64,000 nt of DNA from Ancylobacter dichloromethanicus. Its GTDB lineage: Bacteria > Pseudomonadota > Alphaproteobacteria > Rhizobiales > Xanthobacteraceae. Made by a program: the position numbers and the translations under genes. The DNA lies in NCBI RefSeq assembly GCF_018390645.1, contig NZ_JAHBGC010000038.1:203911-267910 (forward strand). The letters are read 5' to 3'. This document shows positions 26,174-34,659 of this stretch, piece after piece. Below the pieces are notes generated by a model, which saw nothing but the letters and a program-made list of their open reading frames with translations, searched no databases and had not been told where the DNA came from. The first letter of the stretch is position 1; every line of letters starts with the position of its first letter.

Positions 26174-27106
26174 ATGACCACCGATACCAACAGCCAGGCC
26201 CAGACCGGCAACGACATCTACGAGCGCGTCACCAACCAGATCATCGCCGCCATCGAGGTCGGCGCCGGCGAGTACCGGATGCCCTGGCATCACGACGGAT
26301 CGGCCATCACCACGCCCGTCAACATCGCCTCGCGCAAGGCCTATCGCGGCGTCAACATCCTCTCGCTCTGGGCTGCGGCGCAGGCGTCCGGTTATGCCGC
26401 CGGCATCTGGGGCACTTATCGCCAATGGCAGGAGCTCGGCGCCCAAGTCCGCAAGGGCGAGCGCGGCCATCTGATCGTATTCTGGAAGATCAGCGATCGC
26501 AACGGCGAGGCGGAGCGTCAGGACGGCGACGCAGATCAGGACGCGGCCGCCCGACGTCTATTCGCCCGCGGCTACACCGTCTTCAACTGCGCCCAGGTCG
26601 ACGGCTACACGCCGCCCGAGATGCCCGTGCTTCCCGAGGTCGAGCGCATCGCGCACGCCGAACGCTTCTGCGCGGCGCTGGGCATCGACATTCGCCACGG
26701 CGGATCGCAGGCCTGCTACATCCCATCGAAGGACTGCGTGCAGATGCCCGAGTTCGCTTGCTTCCGAGACGCTGTTGCCTACTACGCGGTGCTGCTCCAC
26801 GAATGCGGTCACGCTTCCGGCGCCAAGCATCGCCTCGACCGCGATCTGTCCGGACGGTTCGGCTCGGCCGCCTACGCCATGGAAGAATGCACGGTCGAGC
26901 TTCTCAGCGCCATGATTTGCGCCGACCTCAACCTCAGTGTTGAGCCACGACCCGACCACGCCCGCTACATCGCCTCCTGGCTCGAAGTGCTGCGCTCCGA
27001 CAAGCGCGCCATCTTCACGGCTGCGAGCAAGGCACAAGAGATCGCCGACTGGATGAACGCCCGGCAAGCCAATGCTCATCGGCACGAAGTCAGGGGCGCC
27101 GCGTAG
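26174..27106 (+). CDS. ardC: ArdC-type antirestriction protein
   Basis: A 310-aa protein. The N-terminal ssDNA-binding domain (about 12-140) starts IYERVTNQIIAAIEVG and includes PWHHDGSAITTPVNIASRKAYRGVN. The C-terminal zincin-like metallopeptidase domain has the HECGH motif at about 209-213 and a downstream Glu in MEECTVELLSA. ArdC proteins shield incoming single-stranded DNA and inhibit host restriction during conjugative entry. It lies inside the nested transposon, between the recombinases and the mer operon, with an unusually long structured leader. Confidence 0.9.
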   Translation: MTTDTNSQAQTGNDIYERVTNQIIAAIEVGAGEYRMPWHHDGSAITTPVNIASRKAYRGVNILSLWAAAQASGYAAGIWGTYRQWQELGAQVRKGERGHLIVFWKISDRNGEAERQDGDADQDAAARRLFARGYTVFNCAQVDGYTPPEMPVLPEVERIAHAERFCAALGIDIRHGGSQACYIPSKDCVQMPEFACFRDAVAYYAVLLHECGHASGAKHRLDRDLSGRFGSAAYAMEECTVELLSAMICADLNLSVEPRPDHARYIASWLEVLRSDKRAIFTAASKAQEIADWMNARQANAHRHEVRGAA

Positions 27107-27149
27107 GCGCCCCCTCAGTGGGCCGTTTCACGGGCTCCACCGGGTGCGA

Positions 27150-27578
27150 TCAGTTGACCGCACCCTCCCGGAACAGCGTCTCGATCAGCGGGCATTCCGG
27201 CAACGTCCCGTCGGCACATTGTGCGACAACCTTCTTGAGCACCCGCTCCATGCGCTTCAGATCGGCGATCTTCGCCTGCACGTCCTCAAGGTGTGCGGCG
27301 GCGACGGCGCGCGCCTCGGCACAGGGCTGGTTGCGCTCGTCGACGAGACGCAGCAGCTCACGGATTTCATCAAGGGAGAAGCCAAGCTCGCGCGCCCGCA
27401 ACACGAAGCGAAGGCGCCGCTCATGCGACGTGTCGTAGCTGCGATAGCCGCCAGCCGTGCGCGGCGGTTCGGGCAGAAGACCGACCTTCTCGTAATAGCG
27501 CACGGTCTCCAGGTTGCACCCCGTCCGTTGGGCGAGCTCGGCTCGCTGCAGGCCCTTCACCACGGCGTGATCGCGCAT
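27150..27578 (-). CDS. merR: MerR, mercury-responsive regulator
   Basis: A 142-aa MerR-family activator/repressor. The winged HTH reads LAQRTGCNLETVRYYEKVGLLP, a long dimerisation helix follows, and the three Hg(II)-binding cysteines are Cys86, Cys121 and Cys129, spaced as in characterised mercury MerR. AGAGG precedes ATG 27578. It is divergent from merTPF-merBA and binds the operator between them, holding RNA polymerase poised until Hg(II) untwists the promoter. Confidence 0.95.
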   Translation of the reverse strand: MRDHAVVKGLQRAELAQRTGCNLETVRYYEKVGLLPEPPRTAGGYRSYDTSHERRLRFVLRARELGFSLDEIRELLRLVDERNQPCAEARAVAAAHLEDVQAKIADLKRMERVLKKVVAQCADGTLPECPLIETLFREGAVN

Positions 27579-27591
27579 CGCAAAATCCCTC

Positions 27592-27622
27592 TTGACCCTG
27601 TAGCGACTACAGACCCCATGGT
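27592..27622 (+). promoter_or_regulatory. mer promoter and MerR operator
   Basis: TTGACC at 27592-27597 and CATGGT at 27617-27622 are -35 and -10 candidates with the over-long 19-base spacing typical of MerR-controlled promoters. The spacer contains the perfect dyad CTGTAG-CGA-CTACAG at 27598-27612. This is the standard site for MerR on the merT side. Confidence 0.85.
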
Positions 27623-27663
27623 ACGGCACGCATAGGATTTCGACAAGGAAAGAGAGAACGGAC

Positions 27664-28089
27664 ATGGTCGCATCGCGATCCGGAACGGCAGGCACGGCGC
27701 CCCCTGCGGCGGATCTTTCCGCGTCAGAGCGCGGTGAGGTCGGACGGCAGCGTCTGATCGCCGTTGGCGGCATTTTCGGCGCGCTCGCCGCCTCGTCCTG
27801 CTGCATCGTGCCGCTGATCCTGTTCAGCCTCGGCATCGGTGGCGCCTGGATTGGCAATCTAACGGCACTTGCACCCTACAAACCGATCTTCGTCGCCGGC
27901 ACCGCGGGCCTTCTCGGTTACGGCTTCTATCTCGTCTACTGGAAGCCGCGGCGAGCCTGCGCCGAGGGTGCCGCTTGCGCGCGCCCCATTTCCAACCGTC
28001 TCGTCCAGCTCGCGCTCTGGATCGCGACTGTGCTCGTGATCGCCGCCTTCGCCTTCGACTACGTCGCCCCGCTACTGCTTCGCGCCTGA
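27664..28089 (+). CDS. merT: MerT, mercuric ion transporter
   Basis: A 141-aa inner-membrane protein with three hydrophobic segments after a basic, disordered N-terminal stretch of about 25 residues. The Hg-binding vicinal Cys46-Cys47 sit in the first membrane helix (SSCCIVPLILF), and a second pair lies in the cytoplasmic loop (RRACAEGAACARP). MerT receives Hg(II) from MerP and passes it to the reductase. It is the first gene of the operon, 22 bases before merP. Confidence 0.93.
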   Translation: MVASRSGTAGTAPPAADLSASERGEVGRQRLIAVGGIFGALAASSCCIVPLILFSLGIGGAWIGNLTALAPYKPIFVAGTAGLLGYGFYLVYWKPRRACAEGAACARPISNRLVQLALWIATVLVIAAFAFDYVAPLLLRA

Positions 28090-28110
28090 CACCAAAAGGA
28101 GACCCGTCCG

Positions 28111-28404
28111 ATGAACAAATATTTGAGCGCACTCGCCCTGATCGCCTCGATGATGACGGCATCGACTGCATTCGCCGGCGAGCGCACGATCACCTTCTCC
28201 GTCGACAACATGACCTGTGCCTCGTGTCCCTACATCGTGAAGAGTTCGATGGAGGGGGTCGTCGGCGTCGCAAAGGTCGCCGTTTCGTTCCGCGCCAAGA
28301 CCGCAACCGTGAGCTTCGACGACGCGAAGACGAACCCCGACGCCATCGCGACCGCCAGCATGAACGCGGGCTATCCGGCCCATCCGGTGAAGCAGGGCAG
28401 TTGA
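28111..28404 (+). CDS. merP: MerP, periplasmic mercury-binding protein
   Basis: A 97-aa protein with a signal peptide of about 22 residues ending AFA and a heavy-metal-associated domain. The metal site is MTCASC with Cys36 and Cys39. It is the periplasmic Hg(II) scavenger that feeds MerT. AAAAGGAGACC precedes the ATG. It is followed two bases later by merF. Confidence 0.95.
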   Translation: MNKYLSALALIASMMTASTAFAGERTITFSVDNMTCASCPYIVKSSMEGVVGVAKVAVSFRAKTATVSFDDAKTNPDAIATASMNAGYPAHPVKQGS

Positions 28405-28405
28405 G

Positions 28406-28654
28406 GTGAATGACCGCGCTCTGATCCGTGCGGGCACGGCTGGCGCCGTCCTCGCTGCGATCTGTTGCGCGACGCCGTTTCTCGCCGGAGTCCTGCCACT
28501 GGCCGGCCTCGGCGCATGGCTGGCAGGTGCGGGTCCGGTTGTGCTTCCCCTGATGGTCGCGTGCTTCGCTCTCGTCGCGTGGGCTATCCATCGTCGCCGT
28601 GCAAAAGCCGACCGCAGCGAGACCAAGATTCACAACGAAGGCGTGAAGCCATGA
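28406..28654 (+). CDS. merF: MerF-like mercury transporter
   Basis: An 82-aa membrane protein with two hydrophobic helices. A vicinal cysteine pair lies in the first helix (AAICCATPFLAG). MerF normally has a second pair near the second helix; only a single Cys (VACFAL) is seen here, so the transfer site is partly altered. A GTG start at 28406 follows the merP stop by one base, and the stop overlaps the start of the lyase-reductase gene (ATGA). Confidence 0.82.
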   Translation: MNDRALIRAGTAGAVLAAICCATPFLAGVLPLAGLGAWLAGAGPVVLPLMVACFALVAWAIHRRRAKADRSETKIHNEGVKP

Positions 28655-30912
28655 ACGACTGTTGCGCATCCTCCTCGTCCCGGGACAAGCTTGCAGCTTC
28701 CGCATCCACGACGCTCCCGAGCTACACCGTGCGGCCGGGCGTGACGTTTCCGGATTGGTCTGTGGTCAAATCACCAGCGGTCAAGGATGCCCTGCAAGCA
28801 ATGGTCGGGTCCGGCCATGTGTTCGATCGCTGGAGTGGCTACGATCCCGCCACGGACCGCGTTCGTGTTGCGCTGCTTAAGCTCTACGCCGAGGAAGGAC
28901 GAGCCCCGACCACGGGCGCGCTTGCGGAGCGCGCGGGGTTGAGCGAGGCAGCCATCCGGCCTCTGCTCGAAGAACTCCGTCGTCGCGACCTTGTCGTGCT
29001 CGACGGCGAGCGGATCGTCGGCGCCTATCCCTTCACCGACCGGAACACCGGGCACCGGGTCACACTCCACGGACGTGTTTTCAACGCCATGTGCGCTGTC
29101 GACGCACTCGGCATTGGCGCCATGACTGATCTCGACATCACGATTGCATCGCGCTGCCGCCATTGTGGCGCGCCAATCCGGATCGCCACGCGGGACCAAG
29201 GACGGGTGCTTGCCCAGACCGAGCCGCGGACGGCCGTCATGTGGCAAAGCGTTCGCTACGAAGGCGCGTGTGCTGCGAACTCGCTGTGCGCGACCACCGC
29301 CTTCTTCTGTTCTGACGACCATCTCTCCGCCTGGCGCCGCCAACAGGCTGGGGACGAGGCCGGGTTTCGGTTGTCGATCGAGGAAGGGCTGGAGGCTGGT
29401 CGCGCTCTGTTCGGGCCGAGCCTCGCCGGCCTCGAAACGGCGGCACAATCGTCGGTCGGCTCGACATCGAAGTGCGCTGTAGTGGCGGACCGCTTTCGCA
29501 CGAACGGTCGCAATGGTGGCGCCTACGATCTCGTCGTCATCGGCGCCGGCTCGGCCGGCTTCTCGGCCTCGATCACGGCCGCCGATCAGGGCGCGCAGGT
29601 GGCGCTCATCGGCAGCGGCACCATCGGCGGCACCTGCGTCAATATTGGCTGCGTGCCGTCGAAGACTCTGATCCGAGCCGCGGAGACGCTTCACAACGCG
29701 CGCGTGGCAGCACGTTTCGCCGGCATCACGGCGGAGGCCGAACTGACCGACTGGCGCGGAACCGTTCGTCAGAAGGACGCCCTCGTTTCCGAACTGCGCC
29801 AGGCCAAGTACACGAACCTGCTCCCCGCCTACAACGGTATCGCTTATCGCGAAGGACCGGCGCGCCTCGTAGAAGGTGGTGTCGAGGTGGACGGCGCGCG
29901 CATTCCCGCCGGCAAGATCATCATCGCGACCGGCGCGCGGCCGGCGGTGCCCGCCATCCCTGGCATCGAGACTGTACCGTATCTCACCAGCACGACCGCG
30001 CTCGACCTTGAGGAGCTACCGCGATTGTTGCTCATCATCGGCGGCGGCTATATCGGAGCGGAGCTCGCCCAGATGTTCGCCCGCGCCGGCGTCAAGGTCA
30101 CGCTCGTATGCCGGTCCCATTTGCTTCCCGAGGCCGAGCCCGAGATCGGTGCGGCGCTGACGGGATATTTCGAGGACGAAGGGATCACCGTGGTCTCCGG
30201 TATCGCTTACCGTGCGATCCGCAAGATCGAGAACGGCATTGCGCTCGATGTTTCACGCGACGGCCAGAACACGACCATCGACGCCGATCAAGTGCTGATC
30301 ACTACAGGGCGCGCGCCCAACATCGAAGGCCTTGGGCTCACCGAGCACGGCATCGCCCTCTCGCCGAAGGGCGGCATCGTCGTCGATGACCGCATGCGGA
30401 CCACCAGGGCCGGCATCTATGCTGCGGGCGACGTCACCGGCCGCGACCAGTTTGTCTACATGGCCGCCTATGGCGCCAAGCTCGCCGCCAAGAACGCCCT
30501 CAACGGCGACAGCTTGCGCTACGACAACAGCGCCATGCCCGCCATCGTGTTCACCGATCCGCAGGTGGCGAGCGTCGGCCTGACCGAGGCTGCGGCGCGC
30601 GCGGCCGGGCATGCCATCCGTGTATCGACAATCGGCCTCGACCAGGTGCCGCGGGCGCTCGCAGCGCGCGATACCCGGGGGCTCATCAAGCTTGTGGCCG
30701 ACGCCGGCAGCGGCCGGCTGCTCGGCGCGCAAATCCTCGCCCCGGAAGGCGCCGACAGCATCCAGACCGCGACGCTCGCGATCCGGCAGGGCCTTACCGT
30801 CGACGACCTCGCAGATACAATCTTTCCGTATCTCACCACCGTCGAGGGCCTGAAGCTCGCAGCGCTGTCGTTCGGTAAGGATGTCGCCAAGCTCTCCTGC
30901 TGCGCAGGCTGA
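28651..30912 (+). CDS. merBA: MerB-MerA fusion: organomercurial lyase and mercuric reductase
   Basis: A 753-aa two-enzyme protein. Residues about 25-250 are MerB: a winged-helix start (LYAEEGRAPTTGALAERAGLSEAAIRP), then AMCAVDALG with Cys148 and Asp151, and SLCATTAFFC near 212, matching the Cys96/Asp99/Cys159 triad. Residues about 290-753 are MerA: FAD motif VVIGAGSAGFSAS, redox pair GGTCVNIGCVPSK (about 328-340), the NADPH-binding GGGYIGAE, and the C-terminal Cys750-Cys751. The usual HMA domain of MerA is replaced by MerB. The fusion would pass Hg(II) directly from C-Hg cleavage to reduction to Hg(0). Confidence 0.92.
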   Translation: MNDCCASSSSRDKLAASASTTLPSYTVRPGVTFPDWSVVKSPAVKDALQAMVGSGHVFDRWSGYDPATDRVRVALLKLYAEEGRAPTTGALAERAGLSEAAIRPLLEELRRRDLVVLDGERIVGAYPFTDRNTGHRVTLHGRVFNAMCAVDALGIGAMTDLDITIASRCRHCGAPIRIATRDQGRVLAQTEPRTAVMWQSVRYEGACAANSLCATTAFFCSDDHLSAWRRQQAGDEAGFRLSIEEGLEAGRALFGPSLAGLETAAQSSVGSTSKCAVVADRFRTNGRNGGAYDLVVIGAGSAGFSASITAADQGAQVALIGSGTIGGTCVNIGCVPSKTLIRAAETLHNARVAARFAGITAEAELTDWRGTVRQKDALVSELRQAKYTNLLPAYNGIAYREGPARLVEGGVEVDGARIPAGKIIIATGARPAVPAIPGIETVPYLTSTTALDLEELPRLLLIIGGGYIGAELAQMFARAGVKVTLVCRSHLLPEAEPEIGAALTGYFEDEGITVVSGIAYRAIRKIENGIALDVSRDGQNTTIDADQVLITTGRAPNIEGLGLTEHGIALSPKGGIVVDDRMRTTRAGIYAAGDVTGRDQFVYMAAYGAKLAAKNALNGDSLRYDNSAMPAIVFTDPQVASVGLTEAAARAAGHAIRVSTIGLDQVPRALAARDTRGLIKLVADAGSGRLLGAQILAPEGADSIQTATLAIRQGLTVDDLADTIFPYLTTVEGLKLAALSFGKDVAKLSCCAG

Positions 30913-31038
30913 GCAGCCGCCAAGGTCCGTGAGCGATCCGCGAATCTGTCTCACGCGCCGAGATGGGTCGGGAAGCCGCAGATTTTCAGGCAAACGCCGC
31001 TAAATCATCCGGCTGAGACAGCTTGACTGTTCAGATAA
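30913..31038 (+). other. Right end of the nested element
   Basis: Non-coding. TGTCTCA occurs at 30947-30953. The terminal inverted repeat consists of CTGAGACA at 31012-31019, GCTTGAC at 31021-31027 and AGATAA at 31033-31038. DUF932 coding sequence resumes at GAG 31045. Confidence 0.7.
31012..31038 (-). repeat. Right terminal inverted repeat of nested element
   Basis: Reverse complement reads TTATCT-12-TGTCTCAG, matching the left end at 19817-19843 in both blocks with a two-base difference in spacing. Confidence 0.7.
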
Positions 31039-31836
31039 GTGGCGGAGCAGATGAAAACGCTCGAAACCGACAACGGCCGAATCGAGCTTCGCGCCGTCAC
31101 CGGCCCCGACTATGGCCGGGTCTACGATCACGAGCTGGTCGAAGCGGTGCAGCGGATTGCCGGCAACGGTACTGGCGACACGCGCTGGAAAGTGCCCGGC
31201 GTGCTGGACTGGTCGACGGGCGTCTACAATCCCCGCGTCGACATCACGAAGGACACGACGACGCTCTATGCCTCCGATCGCGACGTGTTCCTCTTCCTCG
31301 TGGACGATCTCAACCCCATCGAAGCCGGCCGGCTCCCGGATGGATCGCCTGACCTCTACTTCCGCGGCTTTTACTGCTGGAATTCCGAGGTTGGCGCGAA
31401 GACGCTCGGCATGGCGAGCTTCTATCTCCGCGCGGTCTGCCAGAATCGGAATTTGTGGGGCGTGGAGGATTTCGAGGAAATCACCATCCGGCATAGCAAG
31501 TACGCGGCGTCGCGTTTCGCCCACGAAGCGGCGCCGGCACTGCTGAACTTCGCGAACTCCTCACCGATGCCCTTCATCAACGGCATCAGGGCGGCGCGCG
31601 AACGGATCGTCGCGAAATCGGACGAGGACCGCACCGAATTTCTGCGCAAGCGCGGATTTTCCAAGGCCGAGACGGGCAAGATCATCGACACCGTCCTGGC
31701 GGAGGAAGGCCATCCCCCGGAGTCGATCTTCGACTTCGTGGCGGGCATCACCGCCATTGCCCGCGAAAAGACCAATCAGGATGCGCGGCTCGATCTGGAG
31801 GGCAAGGCCAAGAAGCTGCTCGACCGCGCCGCCTGA
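31039..31836 (+). pseudogene. DUF932 protein, C-terminal fragment
   Basis: From GAG CAG ATG at 31045 the frame continues the DUF932 protein begun at 19415: EQMKTLETDNGRIELRAV, then DTRWKVPGVLDWSTGVYNP, FLFLVDDLNPIEAGR and KLLDRAA at the end, about 263 residues. A GTG at 31039 could start translation, but there is no ribosome site and the N-terminal third would be missing. In an unsplit ICE the gene would be about 400 codons long. DUF932 proteins are plasmid/phage-borne and of unknown biochemistry. Confidence 0.9.
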
Positions 31837-31905
31837 CCCGCGGAGCCGGAAGCGTGTTTCCGGCTTTGCGCATTCGTGCCTTTCCATTTCCCCGTATCTG
31901 TGGCG

Positions 31906-31990
31906 CTGCCCTCCAAGAGTGAGAGGGCGGCGCTTCGCTTCGTGACGAGTTCGGGTTCGAGAGAGAGGCTCTCGGCGCTCGTCGCGGAGT
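31906..31990 (+). promoter_or_regulatory. Structured leader, copy B (ParB-like gene)
   Basis: GCCCTC (31908-31913) pairs with GAGGGC (31923-31928) around a loop with GAGTGAGAG. CGTGACGAG (31941-31949) pairs with CTCGTCGCG (31978-31986) with one G-U pair; its loop carries CGAGAGAGAG (31958-31967). The layout is as in copies A and C. It ends 8-10 bases before ATG 31998, so folding could control ribosome access. Confidence 0.65.
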
Positions 31991-31997
31991 AACCCCG

Positions 31998-34148
31998 ATG
32001 GCAACTGCCGTTCAGAAGATCGTCTTGTCGTCCGCGCGCGACATCCCCTTCAACAAGCTGGTGCTGAGCCAGTCCAACATCCGGCGCGTGAAGGCCGGTG
32101 TTTCGATCGAGGATCTGGCCGCGTCGATCGCGCGGCGTGGCCTCATCCAGAGCCTGCATGTGCGCCCCGTTCTCGATGGCGAGGGCCAGGAGACCGGCAT
32201 GTTCGAAGTGCCCGCCGGCGGCCGCCGTTATCGGGCGCTGGAGATGCTGGTGAAGCAGAAGCGCCTCAACAAGACCGCGCCGGTGCCCTGCGTCGTCGGC
32301 GCGACCGACAGCGGCATCCTGATGGAGGAAATCTCGCTCGCGGAGAATGACGAGCGCGTGCCGGCCCATCCGCTCGACCAGTATCGCGCGTTCCAGGCCA
32401 TGCGCGACAAGGGCATGACCGAAGAGGACATCGCCGCGGCGTTCTTCGTCGACGTCAATGTCGTCAAGCAGCGGCTGCGCCTCGCATCGGTTTCGCCCGC
32501 GCTGCTCGACATCTATGCCGAAGACGGCATGGAGCTGAAGCATCTCATGGCCTTCACCGTTTCGCAGGACCATGCTCGCCAGGAGCAGGTTTGGGAGACG
32601 ATCCGCAATAGCTGGCAGAAAGAGCCCTATCACATCCGCCGCATGTTGACCGAGACGACGGTGCGCGCCTCGGACAAGCGCGCCGTCTTCGTCGGTATCG
32701 ACGCCTACGAGGCGGCCGGCGGCGTCGTGATGCGCGACCTCTTCGAGTCGGACGACGGCGGCTGGCTTCAGGACGTCGGGCTTCTCGACCGGCTCGTGTC
32801 CGAGAAGCTCACGACGATCGCCGACGAAATTGCGACGCACGGCTGGAAATGGGTCGAGGCCGCCGTCAGCATTCCCTACGGCGTCGCGCACGGCCTGCGC
32901 GCGATCAAGGGCGTCCCTCTCGACATCACCGCCGAGGAACAGGCGACCAGCGACGCGCTGCAGGCGGAACTCGACCGCCTGACCGCCGAGTATGAGGACG
33001 CAGATGAACTGCCGGACGAGATCGACCAGCGCCTGGGCGAGATCGAGGCCGCCCTTGACGCCCTCGACGAACGTCCTGTCCGCTATGCCCCCGATGAGAT
33101 AGCAATCGCCGGCGTGTTCGTCAGCATTGATGCCGACGGCTCGCTGTCCGTGGATCGCGGTTATGTCCTGCCTGAAGACGAGCGACCGGTGGAGGTCGCC
33201 GCTGACGAAACGCCGGAGGACGAGGTCGATCCCGAAACCGGCGAAATCCGCACGCCCGCCGTCCAGCGCGCGGTGATCACCATCGGCGGCCAGCCTGTGC
33301 AAACCGAGGAGGAGGACGAGGACAACGGCATCAAGCCGCTCCCCGAACGTCTCGTGATCGAGTTGACGGCCCATCGCACGCTGGCGCTGCGCAATGCGCT
33401 GGCAGAAAATCCGCACGTCGCCATGACGATGTTGCTGCACAAGCTCCTCAGCGACACGTTCATCCACACCAACCCGACCGGCTGCCTCGAGGCGAATGTT
33501 CGCCACATCTTCTTCTCGGCCCAGTCCGAGGAGCTGAAGGACAGCCCTTCCGCCCAGGCGGTGAATGATCGCCACGAACGCTGGGGGGATCATGTTCCCG
33601 CCGACGATCAGGCTCTCTGGGACTGGCTGACCAATCTCGATGACGGCACGCGCATGGAGCTGCTGGCCCTTTGCGTCAGCTACGGCGTCAATGCGCTGTT
33701 CGAACGGCCGAACCCATATTCCGGCTCGGGCGTCAGTCAGCACGGTCTCGACGTGCGCATGGCACAGGCCGATCGTCTCGCGCGCGCGACCGGGATGAAC
33801 ATGGTGGTGGCGGGCTGGAAGCCCACGGTCGGCAATTATCTCGGCCGCGTGACCAAGCCTCGTATTCTGGAGGCTGTCCGTGAGGGCGCCGGCGAACGGG
33901 CCGCCCAGCTCATCGACCATATGAAGAAGGGCGACATGGCCAAGGAGGCCGAACGCCTGCTGGCCGACACCGGCTGGCTGCCCGAGCCGCTGCGCATGTC
34001 GGATGACACCGCTCCCGCCGACGCGCAGCCCGCCGTACCGGTGGGTGGCGACGAGGAGCTGCCGGCATTCCTCGCCGATGATGGCGAGGACGATGACCTG
34101 GCCGAGGCCGAAGACGACGAACCGGCGGCCATGATCGCAGCCGAATAG
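31998..34148 (+). CDS. ParB/RepB-like DNA-binding protein
   Basis: A 716-aa protein. The N-terminal ParB nuclease-like/CTPase fold (about 15-130) has IPFNKLVLSQSNIR, EVPAGGRRYRALEML (the GGRRxRA box near residues 74-82) and EEISLAENDERVPAHPLDQYRAF. A central HTH region follows (MTEEDIAAAFFVDVNVVKQRLRLASVS). The C-terminal half has a helical domain and a very acidic tail. It is about twice the length of chromosomal ParB. It could act in ICE partition or transcriptional control; the ParA-type partner is 16 kb away at 47559. Confidence 0.8.
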   Translation: MATAVQKIVLSSARDIPFNKLVLSQSNIRRVKAGVSIEDLAASIARRGLIQSLHVRPVLDGEGQETGMFEVPAGGRRYRALEMLVKQKRLNKTAPVPCVVGATDSGILMEEISLAENDERVPAHPLDQYRAFQAMRDKGMTEEDIAAAFFVDVNVVKQRLRLASVSPALLDIYAEDGMELKHLMAFTVSQDHARQEQVWETIRNSWQKEPYHIRRMLTETTVRASDKRAVFVGIDAYEAAGGVVMRDLFESDDGGWLQDVGLLDRLVSEKLTTIADEIATHGWKWVEAAVSIPYGVAHGLRAIKGVPLDITAEEQATSDALQAELDRLTAEYEDADELPDEIDQRLGEIEAALDALDERPVRYAPDEIAIAGVFVSIDADGSLSVDRGYVLPEDERPVEVAADETPEDEVDPETGEIRTPAVQRAVITIGGQPVQTEEEDEDNGIKPLPERLVIELTAHRTLALRNALAENPHVAMTMLLHKLLSDTFIHTNPTGCLEANVRHIFFSAQSEELKDSPSAQAVNDRHERWGDHVPADDQALWDWLTNLDDGTRMELLALCVSYGVNALFERPNPYSGSGVSQHGLDVRMAQADRLARATGMNMVVAGWKPTVGNYLGRVTKPRILEAVREGAGERAAQLIDHMKKGDMAKEAERLLADTGWLPEPLRMSDDTAPADAQPAVPVGGDEELPAFLADDGEDDDLAEAEDDEPAAMIAAE

Positions 34149-34242
34149 CACCTTGTCGCGGGGCGGTTCGGCCACCCCGCGCACTCCTTCAGCCCCCTCT
34201 CAGCCCGGCCTCGCGCCGAGTTTTCTCGTTTCAGGAGCTGTC

Positions 34243-34659
34243 ATGGCCGAATATTTTACCCATTTCTCGTGCCTGCTCGATGTCGGCACACCCGAAAACG
34301 CCGCCCGTGCGCTCGACCTCTACAACACGCTGTCCGAGGCGGGTGCATCCGAAGAACCGCCTTCGGATGGATTCCGGCTCTCGATCGAGCCCGAGCACGG
34401 CGGCACCAAGCTCTGGATGCGCGATGATGTCACCGGCGATCCCGAACGGCTGATCCAGTTCGTCAAACGCTGCGCCGTGGAATTCGGTCTCACCGATCGC
34501 TGGGGCTTCCAGTACGCCAACACCTGCTCGCGGCCCCGGCTCGACGGCTTTGGTGGCGGCGCCCACGTCCTCGATCTCGCCACGGGCGAGACGGTGGCCT
34601 GGGCCTACACCGATGGCTGGCTCGCCGAGACGCTATCCGACGATGGAGAGCGGATATGA
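34243..34659 (+). CDS. Conserved ICE/plasmid protein of unknown function
   Basis: A 138-aa acidic protein starting MAEYFTHFSCLLDVG. I recognise no domain with a known function; similar short proteins accompany the ParB-like and strawberry-notch genes on related elements. ATG 34243 is chosen for CAGGAG six bases upstream. The stop overlaps the next start (ATGA), so the two small genes are coupled. Trp-rich C-terminal blocks (WGFQYANTCSRPRLDGFGGG) suggest a compact globular protein. Confidence 0.6.
   Translation: MAEYFTHFSCLLDVGTPENAARALDLYNTLSEAGASEEPPSDGFRLSIEPEHGGTKLWMRDDVTGDPERLIQFVKRCAVEFGLTDRWGFQYANTCSRPRLDGFGGGAHVLDLATGETVAWAYTDGWLAETLSDDGERI

Larger units (their letters stand above)
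19817..31038. mobile_element. Nested trio-recombinase transposon carrying ardC and mercury resistance
   Basis: About 11.2 kb inserted in the DUF932 gene. The left end reads TTATCT-14-TGTCTCAG; the right end, read inward on the other strand, is TTATCT-12-TGTCTCAG, so the ends are short imperfect inverted repeats. Target bases next to the ends are CGGGCC (left) and GTGGCG (right), with no simple target duplication; this suits tyrosine-recombinase chemistry with a short crossover spacer. Content is three tyrosine recombinases plus a DUF6262-type protein, ardC, merR and merTPF-merBA. Tn554-type and recombinase-in-trio elements are the closest known models. Confidence 0.85.

Noticed and set aside
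19817-31038. Tn3-family mercury transposon
   Set aside because: No DDE transposase or serine resolvase and no 38-bp ends; the movement genes are tyrosine recombinases.
34153-34242. Longer N-terminus for the 138-aa protein
   Set aside because: The added residues are Pro/Ser-rich, unconserved in pattern and lack a ribosome site, whereas ATG 34243 has CAGGAG.
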